Below, one piece after another: positions 1-11,524 of a stretch of 49,407 bases of DNA. Numbering within the stretch: position 1 is the stretch's first letter; each line of letters opens with the position of its first letter. The stretch is taken from contig JALKBU010000311.1 of NCBI GenBank assembly GCA_023091735.1, positions 1-49,407 of the forward strand, given 5' to 3'. The notes below the pieces were generated by a model that did no database searches, had not been told where the DNA came from, and saw only the letters and a list, made by a program, of their open reading frames with translations. The DNA is from Trichomonas tenax (Eukaryota; Parabasalia; Trichomonadida; Trichomonadidae). A program made the translations under genes and the position numbers.

Positions 1-497
1 AAATTCATAATTAATTGTTCTTGAATCATGAATTAGATAATGTTTTCATATTACGTTCATTTTATATACTGATTTATATTATTTAGATTCTCAATTTGAT
101 CCTTATATTCTTTGTAAAATTCGTTTTCTACTAATTTTTTTTTTTTTCTTCAAATTATTTGTTTATAATTCATATTTACTACACAAGAAGTGATAATTTC
201 GACCGAGTTTCTTTGTTTGTAGTGCAACAAAAACTTGCAATGAACTACGTTTATGGTCTTCATACTCAGCGTGGAGTTTCAATCTATAAATGTCAGTATT
301 GTTTAGACTACAAAGACATTTATAACACTTTTTATAAAGGTGACAATTTGCCCGCGCAAAAAAGTGATAGTTTAATCGTGAAAAGTGACTTTAAGGTTCT
401 CTGACACTTTTTGATGTTCACTTTTGTCCTAGACTCCTCTGAAAAACTGCAAACGCCAAGATCTTCTAGAAGTGAATTACTCTCAATGAAAAGTTTA
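1..497. other. intergenic, no supported gene
   Basis: AT-rich sequence with a T-rich tract near 137-148. An 81-codon frame (159-404, +) exists, but its product shows no family signature and I see no convincing promoter. I do not call it. Confidence 0.4.
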
Positions 498-848
498 CTA
501 AGATATTACTGCATGCAGATAAAACTCTACTGCTTCAGGAAGATTAATGTATTTCAATGAAGATTTGTCAAAGCATGAATAGTTTATCGATGTCAAATGC
601 GGACAATTCGAGAGATCAACAAAGAATAGTTTAGTAAAATTTTGAAAAGATCTTATTCCGAGATCTTCTAATTGCGAATTAATTGCAAGCGAAAAATTGA
701 TTAGAACATTTGAGCAAGCATTCAAAGACTGTTGTGAATCCTTTATTCTAACAATATTTGCAGGAAAAGTAATGACCTCTCTTGGTGCTGCATAGGAAAG
801 AATTTTATTTGAATGTTCATCCTCATATTGAAAATCATCGATTATATT
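498..848 (-). pseudogene. BspA-like leucine-rich-repeat fragment
   Basis: The minus-strand frame encodes about 115 residues that scan as LRR_5 (BspA/TpLRR) units, for example LSNCPHLTSINYSCF followed by LKYINLPEAV. This is the usual alternation of 'C..L..I....F' and 'L..I.LP..V'. BspA-like proteins are large surface LRR families in trichomonads. The frame is bounded upstream by TGA (849-851) and has no ATG in a sensible place, so both the N terminus and most repeats are missing. Read as a relic of a longer surface-protein gene. Confidence 0.6.
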
Positions 849-1236
849 TCAATAAGATTATGTCAAATTTTAATTTGAGGTTTATTTTGCATCATATTAA
901 ATGCAATATTATTTAAATTTATAACGTAATTGATTTCTTATATTTTGCTTCGAATGAAAGAACAGCTGGAGTTGAAATTATTTAAAAAGGTGAATAATCA
1001 AGTCACTATGCCAACAATAGTATAAATAATGTGGCTGGACTTTTATCTGGCTATATCGCAACCAGTTGCAATCAGATTAATATATTGAATATTTTGACGG
1101 GAATTTGATGACAGACTTTGGTACTGCATATGATAGAACAGTGTCTAATGAATAAACTCTAAAACAAAGGTTAAATAGAGGTTATTTAAAGGTTATTTAA
1201 CTTTTATTTACGTCGATTATGTGAATTACGCAAATA
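849..1236. other. intergenic between two divergent BspA relics
   Basis: No frame longer than a few dozen codons looks coding. Contains short direct repeats of the type GGTTATTTAA near 1175-1200. Possibly the eroded 5' parts of the flanking LRR genes. Confidence 0.35.
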
Positions 1237-1668
1237 ATGGTTGTTTTCCAATTCAGTAACTTTAATTTCGAGATCGTTAGTGATGAGAAGGTATCATTAG
1301 GTTCAAAAGCAGGACTCCTAGGAAACGATTTTATAATTGAAACAAGTTTTTCTAGAACTGCTATTGTTCCTTCAATTGTAGTTTATAAAGACTCTAAATA
1401 TATTGTTTATAAAACTGCATATCGATGTTTCTTTCAATGAACGAAATTAACAAAAGTTCTTCTTCCTAATTCATTAGAAATTATTGGTCAGGATCTGCTA
1501 TATGGTGCATCTAATGTCAAAGAAATAATAGTTCCATCATCTGTTCGAGAATTGGAATATGGTTCATTTTACGGCCATTCTGCAACAGTAATTTTTAAAC
1601 CAGGAAGTCTTCTGACCAAAATTTTCTCACAAAATTCAAAAGGAAATTTGTCAGCTGGTTTTTTATAA
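1237..1668 (+). pseudogene. BspA-like leucine-rich-repeat relic with in-frame TGA
   Basis: One plus-strand frame runs from the ATG at 1237 to the TAA at 1666-1668 and is interrupted by a single in-frame TGA at 1438-1440. The second half is diagnostic: LTKVLLPNSLEIIGQDLLYG followed by SNVKEIIVPSSVRELEYGSF is a clear BspA/LRR_5 repeat pair. Because the frame is kept on both sides of the TGA, the lesion looks like a point nonsense mutation, not an indel. Surface LRR proteins of this family are normally several hundred residues or more, so the copy is also truncated. Confidence 0.65.
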
Positions 1669-2609
1669 GATAATCCGATATGGATATACAAAATGAGCAT
1701 GCAGCAGTCGGAATTTTTGCTTTATATGCATATTTCAGTGGGTGCATACAAGGTGTGGAACTCTTTATTTTCAAAACACTTTGGGTTGAAACTTTGTGCA
1801 TAGCATCTATATGCATATAGGAACAATGTATGCATGGATCGCAAGTCTAAACAGTATCCCGAGATATGAAGCAATAAAGTCTCCATCATTGATAACATTA
1901 TTTTAGCTGACAGTTTTCGCTGTATTTAAACACTGAACAGAGCGTTTTATCATTTTCAAAGGAGCAGTACTACTAACAACAGTCCAGAAATAATGTATTT
2001 ATTGAGTGATTTAGTTTCGGTTATTTATATATCAAAATGATAATCTTGTAATAAAACTAACATTGTTGAAATATTCGCATTTATAAATAATTTCAATTAA
2101 ATTGGCTATGCTATTTGTTTGACATCAAGAAAAAGTCAGTTTTCTATCAAATCTTATTTATATGAGGAAAAACTAATATTATATATTGTTGTTTTAAACA
2201 TATTGATTTGATTATTATAATTTTTGTTTTTCAAAAAGTCAATTAATTCAATTTTACTAATATGAAATCAAATTTGCTATAATGTTGTGTAATATCATGC
2301 ACACATGTACTATTAGCTAATAAAGCAACATAACTCTCTAAAACTCTACTTAATATGTTAATTCCAAATCCAAATTTTTAAATTTAAGGAACTAAAGCCT
2401 CTTTCCTTTACAGTTAGACTCCAAATTTGATAGTAATCATTTTAAAAGCAAAGGTTGTTTTTTTAACAAATTTTGATGTTTTCTTATACTATAGTAGAAG
2501 GAAAAATCATCAAAAAACTTTAAGGTGAATTGTCACTTTTACATGCAAGTCGGGTGATAAAAATAAATGGGTGTTAATGATATGTGATATAAAAACCAGT
2601 GCTACCTTT
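1669..2609. other. intergenic, no supported gene
   Basis: No recognisable coding remnant. An initiator-like TGTCACTTTTA occurs at 2531-2541 but no gene starts just downstream on the same strand. Confidence 0.35.
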
Positions 2610-3047
2610 TTAAGTCTGCCTTTTTAGTGCCAATTTTTGTTGAATTGAGGGCTTTTCAAGCATCCAGGGAGTATTTCTGCCATACATTAACCTATTCATG
2701 TGAACAGTTTCGGCAATACTCGATTTAAAATATGAAGTTTTATTTCCAAAATCTCCGAAATGTTTTCTTATTTTATCATTTTTCCATTCATTATATCTTA
2801 CTCTACAAATTTTATCTTTATCTTTGCATCTTTCATCATTTCCAATATATTTATAATAAATTATTGATTTAGTGTTTTCATAGTCTTCAGGATTCAATAA
2901 TTCACAGTCTTCTTTAAGAAATTGATGCTTTATGTAATCAGGATTTATCATTCTATAATATTGTTTACCTTTAAATCTTAAAATATAAACAAGAACTCCA
3001 TCATCAATCACTCTTTCATCTATTTTATCACTTTTTAAATTTGACAT
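2610..3047 (-). CDS. hypothetical protein, 145 aa, charged orphan
   Basis: An intact ATG-to-stop frame of 145 codons with coding-like composition: basic and acidic residues alternate, there is no signal peptide or TM segment, and a Cys/Lys/Asp-rich stretch (ERCKDKDKICRVRYNEWKND) lies near residues 73-92. I recognise no domain. The codons are extremely AT-rich (AAA, AAT, GAT, ATA) and resemble the virus-like ORFs at 48-49 kb more than the neighbouring cellular genes. It could therefore be a stranded ORF from a mobile element, but that is only a compositional argument. It is surrounded by non-coding DNA on both sides. The ATG at 3047 is the only sensible start. Confidence 0.5.
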   Translation of the reverse strand: MSNLKSDKIDERVIDDGVLVYILRFKGKQYYRMINPDYIKHQFLKEDCELLNPEDYENTKSIIYYKYIGNDERCKDKDKICRVRYNEWKNDKIRKHFGDFGNKTSYFKSSIAETVHMNRLMYGRNTPWMLEKPSIQQKLALKRQT

Positions 3048-4703
3048 TGTCCGCTATTTATGTAAGAATAAAAAATTAAATAATAAAAAAAATTAACTTA
3101 GTTTTTTCCCACTATATATAAATGTATGGTCTAGCAATCTAATTGACACGTTCAAATGAGGTTATAGGTGGGTTTGCAAATTTTGGCAAATGACCCCCAT
3201 GCATATACTACTTAAAAAGTTCACATTAACTTTCCATTGAAAACACAGAAACACCAGAATGTCTAACACACATTTTATCATCTTGGCAGTCAATTATAAG
3301 TTTTTTGATAATTTTAAATTTCTCTATAAAAATGATAGATAGCCGAATAACTTATACCACATAACTCTTTTGGACTTGTGAATTCAATTCTTCTCTCAGT
3401 CGAAAGCCTGATTCATGTTTTGCTCCAAGCATAATTTTTTTCATCTTTATATATCATCGATGAACGAATAATAAAACATTCTTAGATCAATGCAAAACAT
3501 ACTACAATATATTTTATCATTTATTCACATGCTAATGAATTTTTTTCCACACGAATTATTATTATTTCCAGCATTATTATTATTATCTTTTAATCACAAC
3601 ATATCATACATCATATTGCAAAGTTGCTTAATCGATATCGAATGACTTAAAACTAAATATCAATGAAAATTCAACAAAATATAAATTCTTTCCAAAACTT
3701 ATTAGTATTCGACGTCTTCCAAGCGCAAATATATAAACCGCATTTATGTGAATACATATCAACGATGATCATAAATAAATCTCATTAATTAAAATGATTT
3801 TCGATATTATCAAAAAATTATTATCAATCTACATAATTCATTGATGATCGATATAGCTATTTACTGCTGAATTACGTGGCAACATGAAAAATAATCAAAA
3901 TCAATTTTTTCCAAAAATATATATATTATAATCAAAATACAAAATCCGAAATTTTCGAAGACTTTTTCTCTTGTAACAACATCATCAGACAGAGTTATAT
4001 CAGAATTAATTTTCAATCGAAATAAAATATATTTTGGAGTCAAAAATATACGCATTTACACACGCTAAATTCACTTTCATAAATGTTTCAATGTATACTC
4101 AAACTCCAAAGCTATTGGATATCAAAAATATCATTAGATTAAACTATAGGAAATACAGCAGATTAACGTAACACCAAACCGATAGATTGCCTTTCATTTG
4201 GTCACAAAATTTCAATGTCTAACTGTTCTGGAAAAAAATATAACCTTAATATATCGAAGGTATTGTTTAAGTTAACAATGAATAAATACTATTTGTACAT
4301 CTAAATTTTTCCGATGGTAAAATAAATGTGTCAAATTTCTTGATTTTCGAGTTTTATTGTATGTATGCATTAGGAGAATACAATCGCATTTGAAAAAACG
4401 GATTATACAATTTTTTTTGTTGGAAAGTATTTATGCATCATTTGAGAGCCATTATTATCATCTTCAACAGTGTGACAGGTTTTGCCGCTTTTTGTAAAGG
4501 TTTATTGATTGTGGCAAAAAGTGAAATCTATTTATACGAAATCCGGCTAATTTTTGATTATTTGGAATCAGTGAATCATTCGTGGCATTTTATAAATTAT
4601 GAGCACGTTTTTGTGATTTTCATTATTAATGATATATTGATACTCGCTATCAATATTACTCGAACATGTTTTGATAGATTTTTTTCTGAAGTTTATTTTG
4701 ATG
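3048..4703. other. intergenic, no supported gene
   Basis: About 1.65 kb of AT-rich DNA. Short frames (for example 3861-4055, -) show no family features. No repeat family or RNA gene recognised. Confidence 0.4.
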
Positions 4704-4709
4704 TCACTT
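4704..4709 (+). promoter_or_regulatory. initiator-like site TCACTT for the 4748 gene
   Basis: The sequence ATGTCACTTTTT matches the trichomonad initiator TCA(+1)-Y-W. The A lies 42 nt before the ATG at 4748. Other TCAC/TCAT sites follow within 30 nt, so the exact start is uncertain. Confidence 0.45.
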
Positions 4710-4747
4710 TTTATCATCACTTCACCGTTCATTTTCATATATCTCAC

Positions 4748-5188
4748 ATGGCCAAAAAGGGAACACTCAATCCAAGAATTATTTACAGAAAGAAGAATGA
4801 TGAGGGCATTGTTTATAAGGTGAGTGCAGGTGGATTCATCAATCAAGAAAAGACCTTCAAAAATGATGAAGAGCTTAAGGAAGTTTTGGATGAATTACAG
4901 AAGGTAAAGTATACTTTCAAAGGAGTAATAAATCCCCAAAAGCCAAAGAAGAAAGACACAAATCAAATGCCAGGGATGAAAAAGATTGAAAGATCTCCTG
5001 CCATATCTTTACCTGCACTTCCAATGCCCTATACGATCTTTTCTACGGTCAAAACCGATGAATGTTTTGATCCAAACCAGTTTGACATTGATGAATACTC
5101 TTCTTCATTCGACTCTAATTTGACCTCGCCGGAAATGTATGAAAATCAGATGTTAATAACTAACTTTGATCTCGAATTTGATGACTAG
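4748..5188 (+). CDS. hypothetical basic/acidic protein, 146 aa
   Basis: The open frame extends upstream to 4433, but I place the start at the ATG at 4748. The upstream 105 codons read as non-protein-like and contain the initiator site at 4704, while the sequence changes to clear coding composition exactly at MAKKGTLNPRIIYRKK. Residues 1-55 look like one small folded alpha/beta module ending in LDELQKVKYTFKG. Residues 56-85 are Lys/Pro-rich linker, and the C terminus is acidic (FDIDEYSSSFDSN, then FDLEFDD). No signal peptide or TM segment. I do not recognise the family. The acidic tail and basic front would suit a nucleic-acid or chromatin partner, but that is speculation. Confidence 0.6.
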   Translation: MAKKGTLNPRIIYRKKNDEGIVYKVSAGGFINQEKTFKNDEELKEVLDELQKVKYTFKGVINPQKPKKKDTNQMPGMKKIERSPAISLPALPMPYTIFSTVKTDECFDPNQFDIDEYSSSFDSNLTSPEMYENQMLITNFDLEFDD

Positions 5189-7195
5189 TGGTTAGTTATC
5201 AAATTTTTTGGTACATTTTAAAATTATCTGTTTTTTGTAGATAATGAATAAAAAGAGCGTTATACTGTATCTAGTGGTCACATAGAATATCAATGTCACA
5301 TCCCTACGCTATTTTTTCAAAGTTTTTGATTTTGGCGAATATTATTTTTCGACGTCATATGTTGGAGTTTTCGGACGTTGGACATTATTCTGTGAACGGT
5401 TGTAAATTATTTCCTTTGGACTGTTTTGAATATGGTTTGAATGTTTGTTGGAAAAAAACATCTATTTCTCATGAATATAAAATCTTCATGCTGTGTATAT
5501 AGTATCGGTTGATTATTTTCATCGAAACACGATGTTATTTTAATTTCGGATTATATTTATGCCATAATATGGTTTGAAACTTCGACAGTAACTATTTATC
5601 CTTATGGCAATGTTATGCTATAATGGTCGAATGAATAATCATCGAAGTTTATAATAAATTAAATATTTCGAGGAATTTTCTTCAAAAGCTTTCCTAATAC
5701 GTTTTCTACATGAAATCATGTCTAAATTCGGATGAAAACCAGTGAAAATAGCGATAATTTTTTTGGTTTTGAGGCAAGAAAAAATTCAAAAAAAATTCCA
5801 GCACATTTGATTTTTTGATGAAATTATATACTCCGAAAAGTGGTGCTGCTAAATGCAAAATAAAAGTGGATGTTTGACACTCTGGCAGTCAGAAGCAAAA
5901 ATGTGATAAAATTTATGATTATTCGCGTTGTATATGTTGTGGTGATATTAATTTCGTGATGATTTTTGCTTTACAAAAATTTGTCATACGATTATTTTTC
6001 ATTGAATTGATTTTTCAATATGGTGTGAAATTGTTGTGACAAATTTATGAACAAAGGCTTAGCTTGATAATAATGCAACATTGACATATAATTCTAAGGT
6101 ATAGTCCTTGTATCTAAAGTATCGGAATCCAAAAAACGAATCATAAATTTTTGATATAAAAAATTGAGAATTATGAGAGAAATTCTGCTACAGGTTCATC
6201 ATGACTGTGTCTGCTCTATCTTGGGATTCATTGCTGGCAGTCAATTCTCATAAGCACAATTCATGTCCAAGATAATATTTCCATCAAAAATTTATGAATT
6301 GACACTTTTCTCCTGCAACTATTTAAAATTGCTAAAGAAAACAAGCATTCAAATAATAACAGGTACAGTACATATGTTATAATTTTAATAAACCTTAGCT
6401 TTAACTTCAAATGTAAAATGCTTTGACAGAATTTGGATTTTTATTTTGATCGCCATAATGTTTATGTATGTTACCCTGATTAAAATTATAATATTTGTTT
6501 GAAAAACTTAAAGCAAATCCAATCATTTTTCTATTAGTGAAACATGATTTTCGATTAAAAGTTTTATTTTAGATGACGTTTTCTTTCTACCAATTGAGAA
6601 ACAAAACTAAGATCACAATGAATTTGAGGCAATTAATAGTGGTCAATTGATGATTTGAGTGATACTCAAACTCACAAAAATATGATATTTGTGTGAAAAA
6701 AAAATCAGGGTCACTTAGGTCGAATAGTTATATTCTTTTATATTTCGCAACCAAAAAGTCATGCGGCTTCAAATCTCAAAATCTCTTCTATACTCATGTA
6801 TTAATATTTCCAGCAAAAATTTTATTAAGAAAAGTGAAATTAACTTTCTATAATGCTATTATGATGAATTATATTAAAATAGCATTACCATATTGAACAA
6901 TTAGCATTGCTCTATGTGTTACATCATGTTAATTTAATTGTTAACCAAAAATCATGTCATAGCCATGAATATTTCAAAAGCCCGCAAAAACACAAACTGA
7001 TATGGCGAATGTCCATAATTAGGACTGCATGGCATGTTTATGTAACAAACACTATCTGTGGAAAATGATACATTGATTTCTCCGCATGTAGAATTGTTTG
7101 GGGAATTGAAAGAAACTTTGCAAAGTTAGAAAAACCAGTTGAAAAGTGGCTCTTAGCATAAGACATATCAAAATGGTATCGAATTAAGTGCAAAG
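5189..7195. other. 2-kb intergenic region, no supported gene
   Basis: Frames of 60-70 codons (5293-5502, 6693-6896, both +) lack family features. No RNA gene, tandem repeat or long inverted repeat seen by eye. Confidence 0.4.
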
Positions 7196-7393
7196 TTAAA
7201 CAATTAATAATGAACCATTTGCTACTGTGAGCAAAGCTGCTGTCTGTGCAGGAATAATTATTATTGAAAATAATGGGCAGTTATTATATGCACCTGCTTT
7301 AATTGTAATATTTGAATTGAAAATATTGAACTTGATTGATTCTAAATTAATGTATTTAATAAATGAGTAATTCAATATTTGAGTAAAACTCAA
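7196..7393 (-). pseudogene. BspA-like leucine-rich-repeat fragment
   Basis: A short minus-strand frame with one recognisable LRR_5 unit (ITIKAGAYNNCPLFSIIIIP). It lacks a start context and the rest of the repeat array. Same family as the relics at 498-848 and 1237-1668. Confidence 0.45.
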
Positions 7394-7822
7394 TATGGCG
7401 CGCGCTGTACGAAGAGAAGCTATTTCCTCTAATTTTTTTTCAATGATATACTAAACCAAAGCATTCTGAAGAAGTTAAAAAAGTTAAACCATTCTCGAAG
7501 AATATCAACTGAATTTTCTATTATATTCATGTTAAATTCTTTGCTATCAAAATCAATAATGACTCCATCATTTGTTGCAATATTTTTATAAAACGTAGTA
7601 TAATTGATGTATAAATGAATAAATTTCCATTAAATTTCAAATTAAAATTGTTTCTTCCGACAATAGTCTTAGATCTTGGTGTATCTTTGTAAAATACATT
7701 CTATATCGAGTAATCAGAGTACTTTAACTTGAAGAAGTAAAAGAAAAAGAAAATATTATTATAAAAATAACATTTATTAAAGTTATTTTATAATGTCACT
7801 TTTCTTAAAAGGTTATTTAAGG
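7394..7822. other. intergenic, no supported gene
   Basis: No coding remnant recognised. Contains an initiator-like TGTCACTTTTC at 7794-7804 with no gene in phase downstream. Confidence 0.35.
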
Positions 7823-8757
7823 TTATATGATAATCAAAATTGGAATTATAAACATCAAATTGTTGTGTACGGAATCTCCTGATTCGCTTGTGATTTCAAA
7901 GTTATAATATGAAGGATTCATAATGCAGTTGTATGAAACTGGTAGAATAAGATCGAATGTATTGCTTCCAATAAAGGAAGTATTCATTGGTGTTCCATTA
8001 AGAAGACTTCTGACATTATTCTCAATTAAAGAACAGTTTACAATAATAACTTCAGGAGTTCCTCCATATCCAGAAAACATTGCAACACCTGTGTTTCTGA
8101 CTATTTGAAATTCTTCCAATAATACAAAGCTTGTAAATTCTGCAAGAATTATTTCACTGGTTTGTTCGGTGTTATTATATAACAAAGACATTTGATTCGA
8201 AAAATTTCCCTTATTTGTATAACAAATCATGTGATCAGTCACCGAATTTGTAACAATATTTCCATATTTTTTAAAAAAAAATCATTGCCCATTAAATAAT
8301 AAGCAATACAATTTGCTCCGGAATTCCCAGAATGGTTCAAAGTCTGGCATTCTCCTATTTCATTTGTATAACAATAAATACGAATTTCCAACCCTGCATT
8401 TTGATATAGTTTATAAAAGAAGATTCTTGAATAAAACTATTATTAATCTCAAGTTTAATGCTGGAAGTAGCAGTTTTTACTACAGCAGACCTTTTAAATC
8501 ACACATGAACCTTGATTTTGATACAAAAGAGTTGAAGAATTACAATTTTCGGAATAACATCGACTAAGCAAAAGCTTCGTGTTGTACGAACTGGATGTTA
8601 TTTTTATGCATGGATTTTGTTCAAAATTTTGGAATACTACGCAAAAAAAAAGCAAAATGAGATCCATCAATTAAATCTTTTGTTGAGTTATCTCTATATA
8701 ATCTAAAGCTTAGTCGACCTTCGTAATATTGCATCCAAATGTCTGCATACGACCTAT
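7823..8757 (-). pseudogene. beta-helix-type surface protein relic, frameshifted
   Basis: Coding similarity runs through several minus-strand frames: an upstream part with DIWMQYYEGRLSFRLYRDNS (about 8730), a middle part with YCYTNEIGECQTLNHSG (about 8340-8390), and the C-terminal frame 7823-8242 with MFSGYGGTPEVIIVNCSLIE and a final hydrophobic run NLMFIIPILIII. The short N/C/S-rich turns and 'VxNCSFxxN' rhythm are typical of parallel beta-helix surface proteins, with a single C-terminal TM anchor. One frameshift sits at a nine-base homopolymer (8273-8281) and others lie near 8420 and 8630, so the copy is broken. The family label is from sequence rhythm, not a database hit. Confidence 0.5.
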
Positions 8758-9237
8758 GGAAATAAACATCCAGAATATTGAGAAAAACTTATTGTAAAAT
8801 GATACTTTTTAAAATTCAATTATCCTTGAAATGAGAACTGATTGATTGGAAACTTAATAAATAGAGAAGCGATTGTGTTTTATTACATAATTTATGTTGA
8901 AACAAAATATTAAGCGAAAAATGTTATGTTGTAATTATTAACCTTAATTTGAAATACTGAAACATTTAATGAAATAGTTAATCATTATCAACATGTTAGC
9001 ATATAAATCATAAATTTATCACCAGAAATCTTATAACAATGAATGAGCAAAGATGATGATGAAAATGCATTATTTCTTAAAATAATGCACTCAACACATT
9101 AGCAATGAAACTGTGTTATCACACTTTGTTTTTATATGAATTGGAGCAATGAATTAGAACTATAGTATAGAGGAGAACGATAAGGTTACTTAAACTTTTT
9201 AACGATAGACTTTTATTTTTCATCTCAATGACAACAT
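8758..9237. other. intergenic, no supported gene
   Basis: AT-rich, no recognisable gene remnant or promoter apart from the run-up to the ankyrin relic. Confidence 0.35.
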
Positions 9238-11339
9238 CATATGCTGAAGGACTGCTTCATCCTGGAGATCTAAAGAAGAGCATTCTCCAGGTAGATGTCT
9301 CTGAAGTTTTGAGGCCGTATTATGATGGCGAGCAAATAATTTGGAATCTCACAAATGACAACAAAGAAGAATCTGCAGCAAAGCTTGAAAAGATATGTGA
9401 ATAGAACCCTCAGGCTATTAAATACATAATTATAAATCTCACTTTTGTTCCAATGAATCGTCAAAAGAGTGTTGATGCGTTTGTTTATGTTTTTATCCAT
9501 CTGACAAACAGATTTGATCTTCATCCAGAAATTAGGAATTACTATCTCGAAATAATCCTCAAAGAGAAGGGATTTCTATCTGAAATCAATGACCAAGATA
9601 ATCCTCCTGAATTGATTCGCTCTGTATATCCAAATGGTTCCATTTAGCATACGATTTGCTGGGATAATGTTGATTTGTTTAAGCAAACAAATGAGAATAC
9701 TGCCAACTTTGATTTCAGTCAGCAGTACCAATTTTGGTTCTCTTTGATAGATATTGCGGTATTTCATGACTCAGTTAGATGTTTTCATTACTTACTTGAG
9801 AAAGGAATGGAAATGACAGATAAAACAATGAGGCGCTCTCTTGAATCTGGAAATGAAGAAATTATGAATTTCATTGCTGATGCAGGAATAAAATATGAAA
9901 ATGTTATTGCCAAAGGAATAGAATTGCATCGCAACAAAGCAATTGACTGGCTAATGAATCGCTATGACTTTGAAAAAATAACGATTGCGCAATGATTATG
10001 CAACTACAATCTTCACTTGATGCTCGCTCTTATGCAGAATGGATTTGATATTAATCAGAAATATGTTAAGTCGATTCATTATTTGCTTAATTTTGGGGAG
10101 TTCATTTGCAATGTTATGGAATTCATTATTTTGCTTATGATATAATTATTTATTTTGTATATTTATGAGATTCAATGATGGCTTGTCTAAAATTGATACG
10201 CAAAGTCAGCGAAACTCGTTTTTTAACTCACTGGATTAACTTTTTGCTAAGTTATTGAACCTCAATGTGCAAAATCCTGTTGTGCACGATATATTAAAGA
10301 ATTAGATAACAATGTCTATATTTCATTAAAATAATAGATATATCTTGCATCAAAAACATTGATTTGCCTTGATGTGCTTTACTCATTATAATATATTATA
10401 TTCCCATTATATAGCATTTTTATAACATAAAATATGTTGTTGTCGATGATAAATAGGTAAATCTAATCACAAATATGCTTTTTTAGCTTTTTTTTGGAAA
10501 AAATGTATATTAAAATCATTGTATTTTAGGGAGAATTATATAATTCTCCCAAAAAATGTCACATTTCGGTTCTTTTCAATTTTTCAAATTTAACTGGTTA
10601 AATTTTTGGGAGAATAACACACAGAGCTTATGTGTGAATACTTGGAATACTTTTTTTCAAATATTTGTGATTAGATTTACCTATTTATCATCGACAACAA
10701 CATATTTTATGTTATAAAAATGCTATATAATGGGAATATAATATATTATAATGAGTAAAGCACATCAAGGCAAATCAATGTTTTTGATGCAAGATATATC
10801 TATTATTTTAATGAAATATAGACATTGTTATCTAATTCTTTAATATATCGTGCACAACAGGATTTTGCACATTGAGGTTCAATAACTTAGCAAAAAGTTA
10901 ATCCAGTGAGTTAAAAAACGAGTTTCGCTGACTTTGCGTATAAAAATTTAATTGCCCTTCAATGATTGTTTTTGAAGTTCATTATCATGAAATCAAAGTG
11001 TTCTTTCCTTTGCAGCTGAGAATAACTACACTGAATTGATTCAATTCTTACTTCAACATGGAGCTGACATTAATGGATCAAGAATCATTTTTCATCTCAT
11101 TAGAGAATTCATTATCATCAATTGATGTTCATTAATGTACTCTTGAAGTTCATTTGAATATTTATTGCATTAATCAATCATCGATGGAGTTAATTTTTTC
11201 TTTATGAAATTCAACTATTAACTCATCATCGATTCTCCTCGACAATGGAGCTATAGTCGATGAAAAGATCCTTGAAGTTGTCAAAGAAAGAAACACTATC
11301 AAGGAAATCATTCAACAAAAACGACAAAACATCCAATAA
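9238..11339 (+). pseudogene. ankyrin-repeat (DUF3447-like) gene relic split by a fold-back element
   Basis: The plus-strand frame opens at the ATG at 9238 and continues for about 900 nt through two TAG codons (after KICE at about 9401, and after NGSI at about 9645) and one TGA (after ITIAQ at about 9993) without losing phase. The N-terminal part has the helical layout of trichomonad ankyrin proteins. It includes FHYLLEKGMEMTDKTMRRSL and FIADAGIKYENVIAKGIE, degenerate ankyrin units. After the inserted inverted-repeat element (10196-10941) ankyrin coding resumes: TELIQFLLQHGADINGSRI near 11025-11080, and LLDNGAIVDEKILEVVK near 11235-11290, ending at the TAA 11337-11339. Ankyrin families are among the largest in trichomonads. 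The three nonsense codons plus the insertion make it clearly non-functional. Confidence 0.7.
10196..10941. mobile_element. fold-back / MITE-like element with 281-bp inverted arms
   Basis: Left arm 10196-10476 and right arm 10661-10941 are the same length (281 nt) and, as far as I can align by eye, exact reverse complements. The outer ends read ATACGCAAAGTCAGCGAAAC and its complement. The 184-nt centre (10477-10660) has no ORF but contains a 22-bp palindrome around GGGAGAATTA/TAATTCTCCC (10530-10551). If the outer TA is counted as target, the element is bounded by TA on both sides, as Tc1/mariner-derived elements are. A slightly different boundary cannot be excluded. It interrupts an ankyrin pseudogene. 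No transposase is present, so it would be non-autonomous. Confidence 0.75.
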
Positions 11340-11370
11340 TTATATCTCAAAATAAGAATAAATCGAATTA

Positions 11371-11421
11371 TTTTTGTCATGTAAATAGTATATTTGATAT
11401 ATTTTATTTACGTGACAAAAA
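11371..11421. repeat. short inverted repeat with TTTTTGTCATGTA core
   Basis: TTTTTGTCATGTAAATA (11371-11387) pairs with TATTTACGTGACAAAAA (11405-11421), 17 bp with one mismatch. It lies just past the end of the ankyrin relic. The same core recurs as inverted pairs at about 40.1 and 42.7 kb. Confidence 0.5.
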
Positions 11422-11524
11422 TGCATAGTCAAAAAAACTTTTTTGTGAGTTAAAACATGATTATTTTAAAGGTCGGGATTAAAACCAAGAAGTGAAGCAT
11501 ATGTACAATATACTCATAATGCAT

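Noticed and set aside
4433..4747. N-terminal extension of the 4748 gene by 105 codons
   Set aside because: The segment contains the initiator-like site and does not look protein-like. Coding composition starts at the ATG at 4748.
9270..9767. Minus-strand frames opposite the ankyrin relic
   Set aside because: Shadows; the plus strand carries recognisable ankyrin-type sequence in one phase.
9400..10000. Reassigned stop codons (alternative genetic code)
   Set aside because: All three stop codons occur inside relics, while intact genes end with TAA/TAG/TGA and use CAA/CAG normally for Gln. Decay is the simpler explanation.
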